The position numbers and the translations under genes were made by a program. The notes beneath the pieces were generated by a model. That model had not been told where the DNA came from, made no database searches, and saw nothing but the letters and a program-made list of their open reading frames with translations. From Lysobacterales bacterium CG_4_10_14_3_um_filter_64_11 (GTDB lineage Bacteria > Pseudomonadota > Gammaproteobacteria > Xanthomonadales > Xanthomonadaceae), in NCBI GenBank assembly GCA_002782905.1, contig PFJA01000149.1, positions 1-8,638 on the forward strand: DNA of 8,638 nucleotides. The letters run 5' to 3'. Within the stretch, counting starts at the first letter, position 1. Each line of letters starts with the position of its first letter. Positions 1 through 6,028 of this stretch are shown in pieces.

Positions 1-153
1 AACGAACAAGTGGTGCGCCCGACGGGCGCAGCCCGCGTAGGCGCTTTGCCGTAAAGCACCAGAATAACGAACAAGTGGTGCGCCCGACGGGCGCAGCCCG
101 CGTAGGCGCTTTGCCGTAAAGCACCAGAATAACGAACAAGTGGTGCGCCCGAC
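1..153 (-). repeat. Tandem 65-bp repeats downstream of tRNA-Arg, each carrying the tRNA 3' acceptor end
   Basis: Two identical 65-bp units (1-65 and 66-130) are followed by 23 nt of a third (131-153) that merges into the 3' end of the tRNA gene. Each unit contains the last 13 nt of the tRNA (through CCA) plus 10 nt of its 3' flank. The next bases also match the tRNA 5' acceptor strand, so the unit looks like a tRNA with its interior removed. Read in the tRNA sense, each unit can form GCGCCC-GUC-GGGCGC followed by ACCA (11-29 and 76-94). A second stem of 8 bp with a 5-nt loop lies at 40-60 and 105-125; its one imperfect pair is G-U on the tRNA-sense strand but C-A on the other, which fits folding as RNA from the tRNA transcript. 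The array touches the window edge, so more copies may exist. It resembles in design the repeats after E. coli tyrT (rtT), which also carry a tRNA 3' end. Confidence 0.9.
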
Positions 154-217
154 AGGATTCGAACCTGTGACCCTTGCCTTCGGAGGGCAATACTCTATCC
201 AGCTGAGCTACGGGCGC
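141..217 (-). tRNA. tRNA-Arg (anticodon CCG)
   Basis: A complete 77-nt cloverleaf with encoded CCA can be read on the minus strand. It has a 7-bp acceptor stem (GCGCCCG/CGGGCGC), D-stem GCUC/GAGU, anticodon stem UUGCC/GGCAA, 7-nt loop CUCCGAA, a 5-nt variable region, T-arm ACAGG-UUCGAAU-CCUGU, discriminator A, then CCA at 143-141. The anticodon CCG (181-183) reads the arginine codon CGG, common in a high-GC genome like this one. The acceptor end is repeated downstream in the 65-bp array, and the 5' end plus promoter flank is repeated upstream at 348-399. The gene itself shows no damage. Confidence 0.97.
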
Positions 218-237
218 ATTGCTGCTTCGAGTGGAAC

Positions 238-243
238 ATTTTA
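238..243 (-). promoter_or_regulatory. Probable -10 box of the tRNA-Arg promoter
   Basis: TAAAAT on the minus strand lies about 20 nt before the tRNA 5' end. It is preserved as TAAACT (387-392) in the duplicated flank. I see no good -35 at the usual spacing, so the call rests on position, AT-richness in a GC-rich context, and conservation between the two copies. Confidence 0.45.
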
Positions 244-250
244 GCGTGCA

Positions 251-347
251 ACCATCCATGGTGCTTCACGCCTGCCTCGGCTTCCGTGCCTCGGCGCTCA
301 CCGGCGCGAGATGCGCTTCAACGCATCTCGCGTAAACCCCGGCTCGC
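251..347. other. 97-bp segment between the two tRNA-flank copies, with a perfect 11-bp hairpin
   Basis: This segment separates the two copies of the tRNA 5' flank. It contains a perfect inverted repeat, CGCGAGATGCG (305-315) and CGCATCTCGCG (322-332), with a 6-nt loop. It also holds a direct repeat TGCCTCGGC (274-282 and 288-296). No T-run follows the hairpin on either strand, so it is not a standard intrinsic terminator. It contains no gene. It may be a small intergenic repeat element inserted in, or replacing, part of a duplicated tRNA. Confidence 0.6.
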
Positions 348-399
348 CCAGCTGAGCTACGGGCGCATTGATGCTGCGAATGGTGCAGTTTAGCGTGCA
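348..399 (-). pseudogene. Truncated tRNA-Arg 5' end with duplicated promoter flank
   Basis: Positions 348-399 match 199-250 at 46 of 52 bases without gaps. The match covers the first 19 nt of tRNA-Arg (acceptor 5' strand and start of the D-arm, ending at 366) and about 33 nt of upstream flank, including the -10 region. The next bases still complete a D-stem (GCUC/GAGC), but after that no anticodon arm, T-arm or matching acceptor strand follows. It reads as the remains of a tandem tRNA copy. Substitutions lie in the flank, while the tRNA part is identical. Confidence 0.75.
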
Positions 400-424
400 T
401 CCGCATTTACTGCACGCGCCAAGA

Positions 425-2908
425 TCACGTCCCACGCGGTTTGGTGCGGTGGGTTGGTGTAGCTGCCCACGGGTCGTCGGGCCACGGGTGACGCGGGTAG
501 CGGCCCTTCATTTCCTTTTTTACCTCCGGATAGGTGCGCTGCCAGAAACTGCACAGGTCCTGGGTGATCTGCAGCGGTTTGCCACCGGGCGAGAGCAGAT
601 GCAGGGTGAGCGCGATGCGGCCATCGGCGATGCGCGGGGTGTCGGCCAGCCCAAACAGTTCCTGCAATTTCACCGCCAGCACCGGCGCGCTGCCATGCGC
701 GTACACGATGGCGCGTTCCTGCCCGGAGGGCACGGCGATCCGACGCGGCGCCAGCGCGTCGATGCGTTGGCGCAGGTTCCAGTCGAGATCGTGCTTGAGT
801 GCCTCTCCGAGCGCCGCTTCGCTGAGTGCGTCGAGCCGGGTCTTGCCGCTAAATGCCGGCTTGAGCCAGTGCTCGCGCGTGGCGAGCAGGGCCTCGTCGG
901 ACAGCTCGGGCAGGCCGAGATCTGGCATCCACTCGCGCAGGCAACGCACCCGCTCGCGCCATTGTCGCAACGCCTCGGTCCACGGCAGCGCGTCAAGGCC
1001 AAGCTCGCCCACCGCATCGCACAGTGCCTGCGCCGCTTGCGCCGGGTCGGGCCGGCCGGCCGGCCGGCTGTCGAGCACGATGCGATCGAAGCGGCGCTCG
1101 CGACGTGCGATCAGGGCGCGCGCGGACGTGTCCCAACGCACCGTGTCGTGTTCGACAAAGCGCTGTGGAAACGCGCGCTGCAGGCTCGCTTCGTCCACCG
1201 GCGCGGCGCGCAGGATCAGTGCATCCTTGCCCGCGTGGCGCAACTCAACGAGCACCAGCCATGGCTCGCCAAATACCGCGCTGTCGTCGAACAGCCGCGC
1301 ACTGCGACCGTTGGCGAGCTGGTAACGGCGCGGGTCGCTGGCGTGCTGGTGGGCGATGCGATCGGGGTAGGCATGTGCGAGCAAATCGCCCAGCGCGTGT
1401 GCCGGCACGAACGACGGCGGCGCGGCCGAGCAGCGCAGGCGGCGACGCCACTGTGCGGCGGCCTGATCGATGGCGGCCAATGCGCCGCGATTGGCTTCGC
1501 CCGGTACCCGTCCGCCGCGAAAGGCGGCCAATGCCTGCCAGCGCGCCGCCAGCGCATCGCTGCGGCTGCGTAGCGGATCGCGCGCTTCCACCAATGCGGC
1601 GAGGTCACAGGCCAGGGCACGTTCATCACCGGCCGCGGCATGCAACATCGCGGCCAGGCGCGGATGGGTACCGAGTTCCAGCACGCGCCGTCCAAACGCG
1701 GTGATGCGGGCATCGGTATCCAGCGCGCCGAGACGTTGCAGCAAATCGCGCCCGGCCGCCATCGCGCCGACCGGTGGCGGATCGGGAAAGCGCAACGCAT
1801 CGCTGCCCCAGGCGGCCAGTTCCAACGCCAGCGGCGCCAGTTCGACCTGCGCGATTTCCGGTGTGCGTGCTGGCTCCAGCCGCTGTGCCGCCGGCCACAG
1901 ACGATAGCACCAGCCCTCGGCGACACGGCCGGCGCGGCCGGCACGCTGATCGGCGGAGGCCTGCGAAATAGTGACGGTGTTCAGCCGCGAAAATCCGGAG
2001 TTGGGGTGGTAACGCGGTTCGCGCGCGAGGCCGCTGTCGATCACCACGCGCACACCGGGCAAGGTTACCGACGACTCGGCGACATTGGTGGCCAGCACCA
2101 CCCGGCGACGGCCCTGCGGGTCGCTGTGCAAAGCGGCACTTTGCGCATCGATGGCCAGCTCGCCATGCAGCGGCAGCACCACGATATCGCGCTCGCCCAG
2201 ATGCGCCAACGCCGTCTGCGCCTGGGCAATCTCGCGCTGCCCGGGCAGGAACACCAGCAGGTCGCCGCAATGCTGCGCCAGCGCCTGCTCGATGCAGCGT
2301 CGCAACTGCGAAAGCTCAGCCTCTTCGCGGCGCGACGGGAAGTGGCTGACCTGCACCGGATAACTGCGGCCGGCACTGCTCAGCCGCGGCGCACCGAGCC
2401 ACGCCGCCAGCCGCTCGCCATCCAGCGTCGCCGACATCACCACGATGCGCAGGTCCGGTCGCAATTGCGCCTGCACATCCAGCGCCAACGCCAGCCCCAG
2501 ATCGCCAGCGAGATGGCGCTCGTGGAACTCGTCGAAAATCAGCGCCGCCACGCCGTCCAGCGTCGGGTCGTGCTGGATCATGCGAGTAAGAATGCCTTCG
2601 GTGACCACTTCGATGCGGGTCGCGGCACTCACCTTGTTGTCGAAGCGAATGCGGTAGCCCACCGTATCGCCGACGGCCTCGCCACGCGCACTGGCCATGA
2701 AGCCGGCGGCCGCCCGCGCCGCCACGCGCCGCGGTTCCAGCATGATGATCCGGCCATCGCCGCACCACGCGGCGTTCAACAAGGCGGGCGGCACTTGTGT
2801 GGTTTTTCCGGCACCCGGTGGCGCTTCCAGCACCAGCCGCGGATGCGCTTCCAGGCTGGCCAGCACCTGCGGCAGCAGGCTCTGAATCGGGAATTGTGCT
2901 GAATCCAT
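425..2908 (-). CDS. hrpB: ATP-dependent RNA helicase HrpB (DEAH-box family)
   Basis: An 827-aa protein of normal HrpB length. HrpB is a superfamily 2 DExH helicase of the DEAH/RHA group, cytoplasmic, with a poorly defined RNA role in bacteria. Visible motifs in order: Walker A APPGAGKTT (about 29-37); DEFH (126-129), the HrpB variant of the DEAH box; SAT (159-161); LVFLPGQREI (218-227); VLATNVAESSVT (271-282); and QRAGRAGR (321-328). A long C-terminal region typical of HrpB ends near ATPTHRTKPRGT. I chose the ATG at 2908 because the protein then begins MDSAQFPIQSLLPQVLASLE, as HrpB proteins do. The open frame extends 30 codons further up, but that part is not HrpB-like and lies in the spacer. 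No clear Shine-Dalgarno sequence precedes it. The gene is divergent from tatD and followed by the tRNA-Arg duplication. A (GGCC)4GGC run lies in its coding sequence at 1050-1068. Confidence 0.95.
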   Translation of the reverse strand: MDSAQFPIQSLLPQVLASLEAHPRLVLEAPPGAGKTTQVPPALLNAAWCGDGRIIMLEPRRVAARAAAGFMASARGEAVGDTVGYRIRFDNKVSAATRIEVVTEGILTRMIQHDPTLDGVAALIFDEFHERHLAGDLGLALALDVQAQLRPDLRIVVMSATLDGERLAAWLGAPRLSSAGRSYPVQVSHFPSRREEAELSQLRRCIEQALAQHCGDLLVFLPGQREIAQAQTALAHLGERDIVVLPLHGELAIDAQSAALHSDPQGRRRVVLATNVAESSVTLPGVRVVIDSGLAREPRYHPNSGFSRLNTVTISQASADQRAGRAGRVAEGWCYRLWPAAQRLEPARTPEIAQVELAPLALELAAWGSDALRFPDPPPVGAMAAGRDLLQRLGALDTDARITAFGRRVLELGTHPRLAAMLHAAAGDERALACDLAALVEARDPLRSRSDALAARWQALAAFRGGRVPGEANRGALAAIDQAAAQWRRRLRCSAAPPSFVPAHALGDLLAHAYPDRIAHQHASDPRRYQLANGRSARLFDDSAVFGEPWLVLVELRHAGKDALILRAAPVDEASLQRAFPQRFVEHDTVRWDTSARALIARRERRFDRIVLDSRPAGRPDPAQAAQALCDAVGELGLDALPWTEALRQWRERVRCLREWMPDLGLPELSDEALLATREHWLKPAFSGKTRLDALSEAALGEALKHDLDWNLRQRIDALAPRRIAVPSGQERAIVYAHGSAPVLAVKLQELFGLADTPRIADGRIALTLHLLSPGGKPLQITQDLCSFWQRTYPEVKKEMKGRYPRHPWPDDPWAATPTHRTKPRGT

Positions 2909-2934
2909 TGTGCAAGGATACGGTGTAAGCGCAC

Positions 2935-2940
2935 TACAAT
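2935..2940 (+). promoter_or_regulatory. Possible -10 box (TACAAT) of a promoter reading toward tatD
   Basis: TACAAT matches the sigma-70 consensus at 5 of 6 positions and lies in the hrpB/tatD spacer, about 190 nt before the tatD start. No convincing -35 is present at 16-18 bp. If used, it would give tatD a leader of roughly 180 nt containing the hairpin and inverted repeat described separately. Confidence 0.25.
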
Positions 2941-2948
2941 TGCCGCGT

Positions 2949-2975
2949 CCCCAGTCCGTAGCTCGCGACTCGGGG
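2949..2975 (+). other. Hairpin in the tatD leader
   Basis: CCCCAGTC (2949-2956) pairs with GACT-C-GGGG (2967-2975), giving an 8-bp stem with one bulged C and a 10-nt loop. No T-run follows, so it is not an evident terminator. Its role is unknown. Confidence 0.4.
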
Positions 2976-2985
2976 AACGCAAATG

Positions 2986-3066
2986 GTCCGCAAAGCACGC
3001 AAAGTTCGCAACGGAATGCCCCTATCTGGATTTGTTTTCTTTGCGTCCTTCGCGTCTTTTGCGGAC
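2986..3066. repeat. Imperfect inverted repeat (GTCCGCAAA family) between hrpB and tatD
   Basis: Arms 2986-3013 and 3039-3066 are complementary at 22 of 28 positions, with a perfect outer 9 bp (GTCCGCAAA/TTTGCGGAC). The right arm recurs at 4165-4191 with 23 of 27 bases identical. This makes it a dispersed intergenic repeat and not a gene-specific regulatory site. GCAAAG/CTTTGCG-rich elements of this kind are, from memory, widespread in proteobacterial intergenic regions. Confidence 0.7.
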
Positions 3067-3128
3067 ATCCGCGCTTGCTTCTGCGTTGTTGCTCCGGCTT
3101 TTCACAGTCCCCGTCCCTGGCTTTTTAC

Positions 3129-3935
3129 ATGCAACTGATCGACATCGGCGCCAATCTGGGCCACGAAAGTTTCGCCCATGACCGCGATACCGTGTTGGCG
3201 CGCGCTCGCGCGGCAGGTGTCGTGCAGATGGTGGTCACTGGCGCCAGCCGCTCCGGCTCGCACGAAGCGCTGGCGCTGGCGAAGGCGCATCCGCACTGGC
3301 TGCATTGCACCGCCGGGGTGCATCCGCATCATGCGCTGGAATACACGGATGAAGCCGATGCCGAGTTGCGCGCGCTGCATGCCGATGCGCGGGTGTGTGC
3401 GGTCGGCGAATGCGGGCTGGATTATTTCCGTGATTTGTCGCCGCGTCCGGCGCAACGGCACGCGTTTGAGCGGCAGTTGCAGATCGCCGCCGATACCGGC
3501 AAACCGCTGTTTTTGCACCAGCGCGATGCACACGCCGATTTTGTCGCGATGATGCGCGGGTTTGACGGCATGGTCGGCCCGGCGGTGGTGCACTGCTTCA
3601 CCGGCACCCGCGATGAACTGTTCGAGTGCCTCGACCACGATTGGTACATCGGCATCACCGGCTGGTTGTGCGATGAACGGCGCGGCAGCCATCTGCGTGA
3701 ACTGGTGCGACACATTCCGGCCAATCGGCTGATGATCGAAACCGATGCGCCCTATCTGCTGCCGCGCACGGTGCGGCCGCAACCGGCACACCGCCGCAAC
3801 GAGCCGATGTATCTGCCTCATATTGCCGAGGAACTGGCGCGCGATCGCGATGAGGACGTTGCGCTCACCGCCGCCAATACAACAGCGACTGCGCGTGCGT
3901 TTTTTCGCTTGCCGGCGGTTGGCGATTCGCGCTGA
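3129..3935 (+). CDS. tatD: TatD family DNase/exonuclease
   Basis: A 268-aa protein close to E. coli TatD in length (about 260 aa). TatD is a cytoplasmic metal-dependent 3'-5' exonuclease of the amidohydrolase-fold superfamily, linked to DNA repair and turnover. It is not needed for Tat export, despite the name. Visible family blocks: N-terminal MQLIDIGANL (TatD proper has this in place of the HxH of TatD-like YcfH); TAGVHPHHA (about 60-68); VGECGLDYFRD (about 94-104); LFLHQRDAH; VVHCFTGTRDEL; IGITGWLCDERRG; and ETDAPYLLPRTVRPQPAHRRNEP, which is very close to E. coli TatD and holds the conserved acidic residue. The ATG at 3129 is chosen because it begins this conserved N-terminus; the frame is open upstream but the extra residues are not TatD-like. 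No clear Shine-Dalgarno sequence is present. It is a single gene, divergent from hrpB. Confidence 0.95.
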   Translation: MQLIDIGANLGHESFAHDRDTVLARARAAGVVQMVVTGASRSGSHEALALAKAHPHWLHCTAGVHPHHALEYTDEADAELRALHADARVCAVGECGLDYFRDLSPRPAQRHAFERQLQIAADTGKPLFLHQRDAHADFVAMMRGFDGMVGPAVVHCFTGTRDELFECLDHDWYIGITGWLCDERRGSHLRELVRHIPANRLMIETDAPYLLPRTVRPQPAHRRNEPMYLPHIAEELARDRDEDVALTAANTTATARAFFRLPAVGDSR

Positions 3936-3959
3936 ATATAGCAACTCTGATCAAGCTGT

Positions 3960-4109
3960 CATTGCAAAGAGCGGCGGCTCCCGCGCAGCCATGCTCCCGC
4001 GCAGCCATGCGCCCGCACCACGTGCACTCCCCTGTGCGGCGAAGCGACGCAGCAATCCAGGGATTGTGCATGGGTCGATGCACTGGATTGCTTCGCTACG
4101 CTTGCAATG
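3960..4109. repeat. Palindromic intergenic repeat element (GCAATCCAG/CTGGATTGC type)
   Basis: The ends form a terminal inverted repeat, CATTGCAAAG (3960-3969) and CTTGCAATG (4101-4109). Inner arms at 4041-4060 and 4083-4103 share GCAATCCAG/CTGGATTGC and a looser GAAGCG/CTTCGC portion. A perfect 6-bp stem GTGCAT/ATGCAC (4066-4071 and 4078-4083) sits at the centre. The left part is expanded by two exact 16-bp tandem copies (3977-3992 and 3993-4008). Elements reading CTGGATTGCTTCGC with cattgc ends are, from memory, a common dispersed repeat in proteobacteria. No gene lies here. Confidence 0.7.
3977..4008. repeat. 16-bp tandem duplication
   Basis: GCTCCCGCGCAGCCAT occurs twice head to tail, followed by a decayed start of a third copy (GCGCCCGC at 4009). 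It lies inside the palindromic element and lengthens its left half relative to its right half. Confidence 0.85.
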
Positions 4110-4164
4110 CCAAACAACGGGGCTTGTTCGGAGTTTCCCTGGCAGGCCCTCTTTCGCTTTTCCG

Positions 4165-4191
4165 TTTGCGCTCTTGGCGTCCTTTGCGGAC
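4165..4191. repeat. Second copy of the TTTGCGGAC repeat arm
   Basis: This 27-bp stretch matches 3040-3066 in the hrpB/tatD spacer at 23 positions. It lies 13 bp past the stop codon of the ABC permease gene. Only one arm is evident here, so it looks like a partial copy of the dispersed element. No T-run marks it as a terminator. Confidence 0.6.
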
Positions 4192-4204
4192 CCCGATGTT
4201 TCGC

Positions 4205-4978
4205 TTAACTACGCAAACCCACGCCGCGCTTGAGCAGCACCAGGCCGAGCCAGGTCAACGCCAGCACAAAGCCGATCATCACCGCGTAGCTCAGTCCCAG
4301 TGGCACATCGCTGACCCCGAGCAGACCGTAGCGGAAGGCGTTGACCATGTACAGGATCGGGTTGGCATGCGAAGCGTTTGCCCAGAGCGCGGGCAGCAGA
4401 TCGACCGAGTAGAACACGCCGCCAAGGTAGGTGAGCGGGGTCAGGATGAAGGTCGGCACGATGGCGATGTCGTCGAACTTTTTGGCATAGACCGCATTGA
4501 CGAACCCGGCCAGCGAGAAGATGGTGGCGCCGAGCAACACCGTGCTCAGGGTAATCAATGGATGCGGGATACGTACTTTGGTGAAAAACATCGCAATCAC
4601 CAGCACCAACGCACCGACCATCAGCCCGCGCAGCACCGCGCCGGCGACGTAGCCGCTCAGGATCACCCACGGCGGCATCGGCGCGACCAGCAATTCTTCC
4701 ACATGACGCCCAAACTTGGCACCGAAGAAGCTGGAGCTGATGTTGCCGTAGCTGTTCTGGATGATGCTCATCATCACCAGGCCGGGCACGATGAAATCCA
4801 TGTAGGTGAAACCGCCCATGCTGCCGATCCGGCTGCCAATCAGGTTGCCGAAAATCAGGAAATACAGGGTCATTGTGATCGCTGGCGGCACCAGTGTCTG
4901 CGCCCAGATGCGCAGGATGCGGTGCACCTCGCGGCGGGTGATGGTGTACAACGCCACCAAATTGGGATGCTTGCTCAT
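4205..4978 (-). CDS. yadH: ABC-2 type transporter permease, YadH-like
   Basis: A 257-aa inner-membrane protein, matching the length of E. coli YadH (256 aa). About six hydrophobic segments are visible (roughly 27-47, 61-80, 105-132, 138-160, 170-192 and 228-250). ABC-2 family features are present: the amphipathic N-terminal RREVHRILRIW, FGRHVEELLVAPMPPW before the third segment, and the C-terminal signature PLTYLGGVFYSVDLLP followed by NPILYMVNAFRYGLLG. It would form the membrane channel of an exporter with the ATPase encoded just upstream. Its ATG overlaps the ATPase stop as ATGA (4978-4975), so translation is probably coupled. An AAGGG a few bases before the start could serve as ribosome binding site. 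The substrate of YadGH is not established, so none is proposed. Confidence 0.93.
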   Translation of the reverse strand: MSKHPNLVALYTITRREVHRILRIWAQTLVPPAITMTLYFLIFGNLIGSRIGSMGGFTYMDFIVPGLVMMSIIQNSYGNISSSFFGAKFGRHVEELLVAPMPPWVILSGYVAGAVLRGLMVGALVLVIAMFFTKVRIPHPLITLSTVLLGATIFSLAGFVNAVYAKKFDDIAIVPTFILTPLTYLGGVFYSVDLLPALWANASHANPILYMVNAFRYGLLGVSDVPLGLSYAVMIGFVLALTWLGLVLLKRGVGLRS

Positions 4979-5922
4979 GCGCCGCCCTTGCCATTGCCGG
5001 TGAGGTGAACGAACAGTTCCTCCAGACGATTGGATTTGTTGCGCATCGAACGTACCCGGATTCCGGCGCCGCCCAAGGCATTGAATACGCGATTGAGGTC
5101 GAGCGCACGCGGCATGTCCACCTCGATGCAGTGGCTATTGGCCGAGGTCAGGGTCACGCCATCGACCAGTGGTAACTGTGCCGGCACCTCGCCGTCGATA
5201 TCGAAGATGAAGCCTTCCACGTCCAGCCGCGCCAACAGCTCGCGCATCGGCCCGGCGGCGACAATCTGACCGTGGTCGATGATCGCCAGATTGCGACACA
5301 AGGTTTCCGCTTCCTCCAGATAATGCGTGGTAAGAATGATCGTGGTGCCAGCGGCGTTGATGTCGCGCAGGGTCTTCCACATGCCACGGCGGATCTCGAT
5401 ATCGACACCGGCTGTAGGTTCATCGAGAATCAATAGCCGCGGCCGCGTCATCATTGCGCGCGCGATCATCAGGCGCCGTTTCATGCCGCCCGACAGTGTG
5501 CGTGACATGGTGTGCGCTTTCTCGCTCAGTTGTGCCCGGGCGAGTTCTTCATCGGCTCGCGGCACGGCTTCGGCACGCGGCACACCGTAAAACCCGGCGT
5601 AATTCACCAGAATATCGAACGGCTTTTCAAACAGGTTGAAGTTGATTTCCTGCGGCACCAGGCCGAGCAGGCGCATCGCTGCCGAGCGGTTTGTTGCGAC
5701 TTCCTCGCCAAACACGCGCACCGTGCCCGAACTGGCATTGACCAGCGAACTGGCGATGCCGATCAAGGTGGATTTTCCCGCCCCGTTGGGGCCGAGCAGG
5801 GCAAAGAAATCGCCTGGCGCCACGCTCAGGCTGATGCCTTTGAGCGCTTGCACGCGGCCGCTATAGGTTTTGCGCAGGTCAGTGACCTCAAGCGCGGGGA
5901 TCTGGGTCATGGGCATGGGCAT
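4975..5922 (-). CDS. yadG: ABC transporter ATP-binding protein, YadG-like
   Basis: A 315-aa cytoplasmic ATPase that would power export with the YadH-like permease. All nucleotide-binding motifs are intact: Walker A GPNGAGKST (44-52), Q-loop Gln91, signature LSGGM (133-137), Walker B LLILDEP (153-159), D-loop AGVD (161-164) and switch His190. The C-terminal extension ends with RSMRNKSNRLEELFVHL, closely matching E. coli YadG (308 aa). Three in-frame ATGs lie within 12 nt (5922, 5916, 5910). Alignment to YadG favours MTQIPALEV at 5910, but no Shine-Dalgarno sequence decides, so the longest form is given. It is the first gene of a two-gene operon and is divergent from the FNR-like gene. Confidence 0.94.
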   Translation of the reverse strand: MPMPMTQIPALEVTDLRKTYSGRVQALKGISLSVAPGDFFALLGPNGAGKSTLIGIASSLVNASSGTVRVFGEEVATNRSAAMRLLGLVPQEINFNLFEKPFDILVNYAGFYGVPRAEAVPRADEELARAQLSEKAHTMSRTLSGGMKRRLMIARAMMTRPRLLILDEPTAGVDIEIRRGMWKTLRDINAAGTTIILTTHYLEEAETLCRNLAIIDHGQIVAAGPMRELLARLDVEGFIFDIDGEVPAQLPLVDGVTLTSANSHCIEVDMPRALDLNRVFNALGGAGIRVRSMRNKSNRLEELFVHLTGNGKGGA

Positions 5923-5957
5923 TGGCTGGCCGGAAGCATTATTGGCCGTTGCCCGTT

Positions 5958-5963
5958 AGTATA
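5958..5963 (-). promoter_or_regulatory. Possible -10 box of the yadGH promoter
   Basis: TATACT on the minus strand matches the sigma-70 consensus at 5 of 6 positions and lies about 36 nt before the first ATG of the ATPase gene. A TTGCGT candidate -35 lies 15 bp further up, which is short. The overlapping plus-strand TAGTAT (5957-5962) could serve the divergent oxidoreductase gene, so both promoters may share this 106-bp spacer. Confidence 0.35.
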
Positions 5964-6019
5964 TCGGGTCACCCCTTCACGCAACCTGTACTGCGTGCGG
6001 GCTGTCGTGTTCGCTCTCT

Positions 6020-6023
6020 GGAG
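6020..6023 (+). promoter_or_regulatory. Shine-Dalgarno site deciding a GTG start
   Basis: GGAG, five bases before GTG at 6029, supports that codon as the start of the oxidoreductase gene. No ATG lies nearby in frame. Confidence 0.7.
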
Positions 6024-6028
6024 ATCCC

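Noticed and set aside
1..153. CRISPR-like array
   Set aside because: The 65-bp units are contiguous and identical with no variable spacers, and they derive from the tRNA end.
305..332. Intrinsic terminator for hrpB
   Set aside because: The hairpin is strong but no T-run follows on either strand.
348..366. Second functional tRNA-Arg
   Set aside because: Only the acceptor 5' strand and the D-arm are present; the anticodon arm, T-arm and 3' acceptor strand cannot be found.
393..417. Terminator hairpin just after the hrpB stop (GCGTGCA/TGCACGC arms)
   Set aside because: The arms are only 7 bp with an 11-nt loop, there is no T-run, and one arm lies in the duplicated tRNA flank.
1640..2902. Long plus-strand open frame of 420 codons opposite hrpB
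   Set aside because: It is antisense to a well-supported helicase gene, low in recognisable domains and rich in Arg/Gln/His, as expected for a GC-rich shadow frame.
2909..2998. 30-codon N-terminal extension of HrpB
   Set aside because: The sequence is not HrpB-like, and the internal ATG at 2908 gives the expected start of the helicase domain.
3102..3944. Minus-strand open frame of 280 codons opposite tatD
   Set aside because: It covers tatD almost exactly and shows no protein family features.
3962..5008. Plus-strand open frame of 348 codons across the spacer and opposite yadH
   Set aside because: It begins in the repeat element and then runs antisense to the permease; the translation is His/Gln-rich without motifs.
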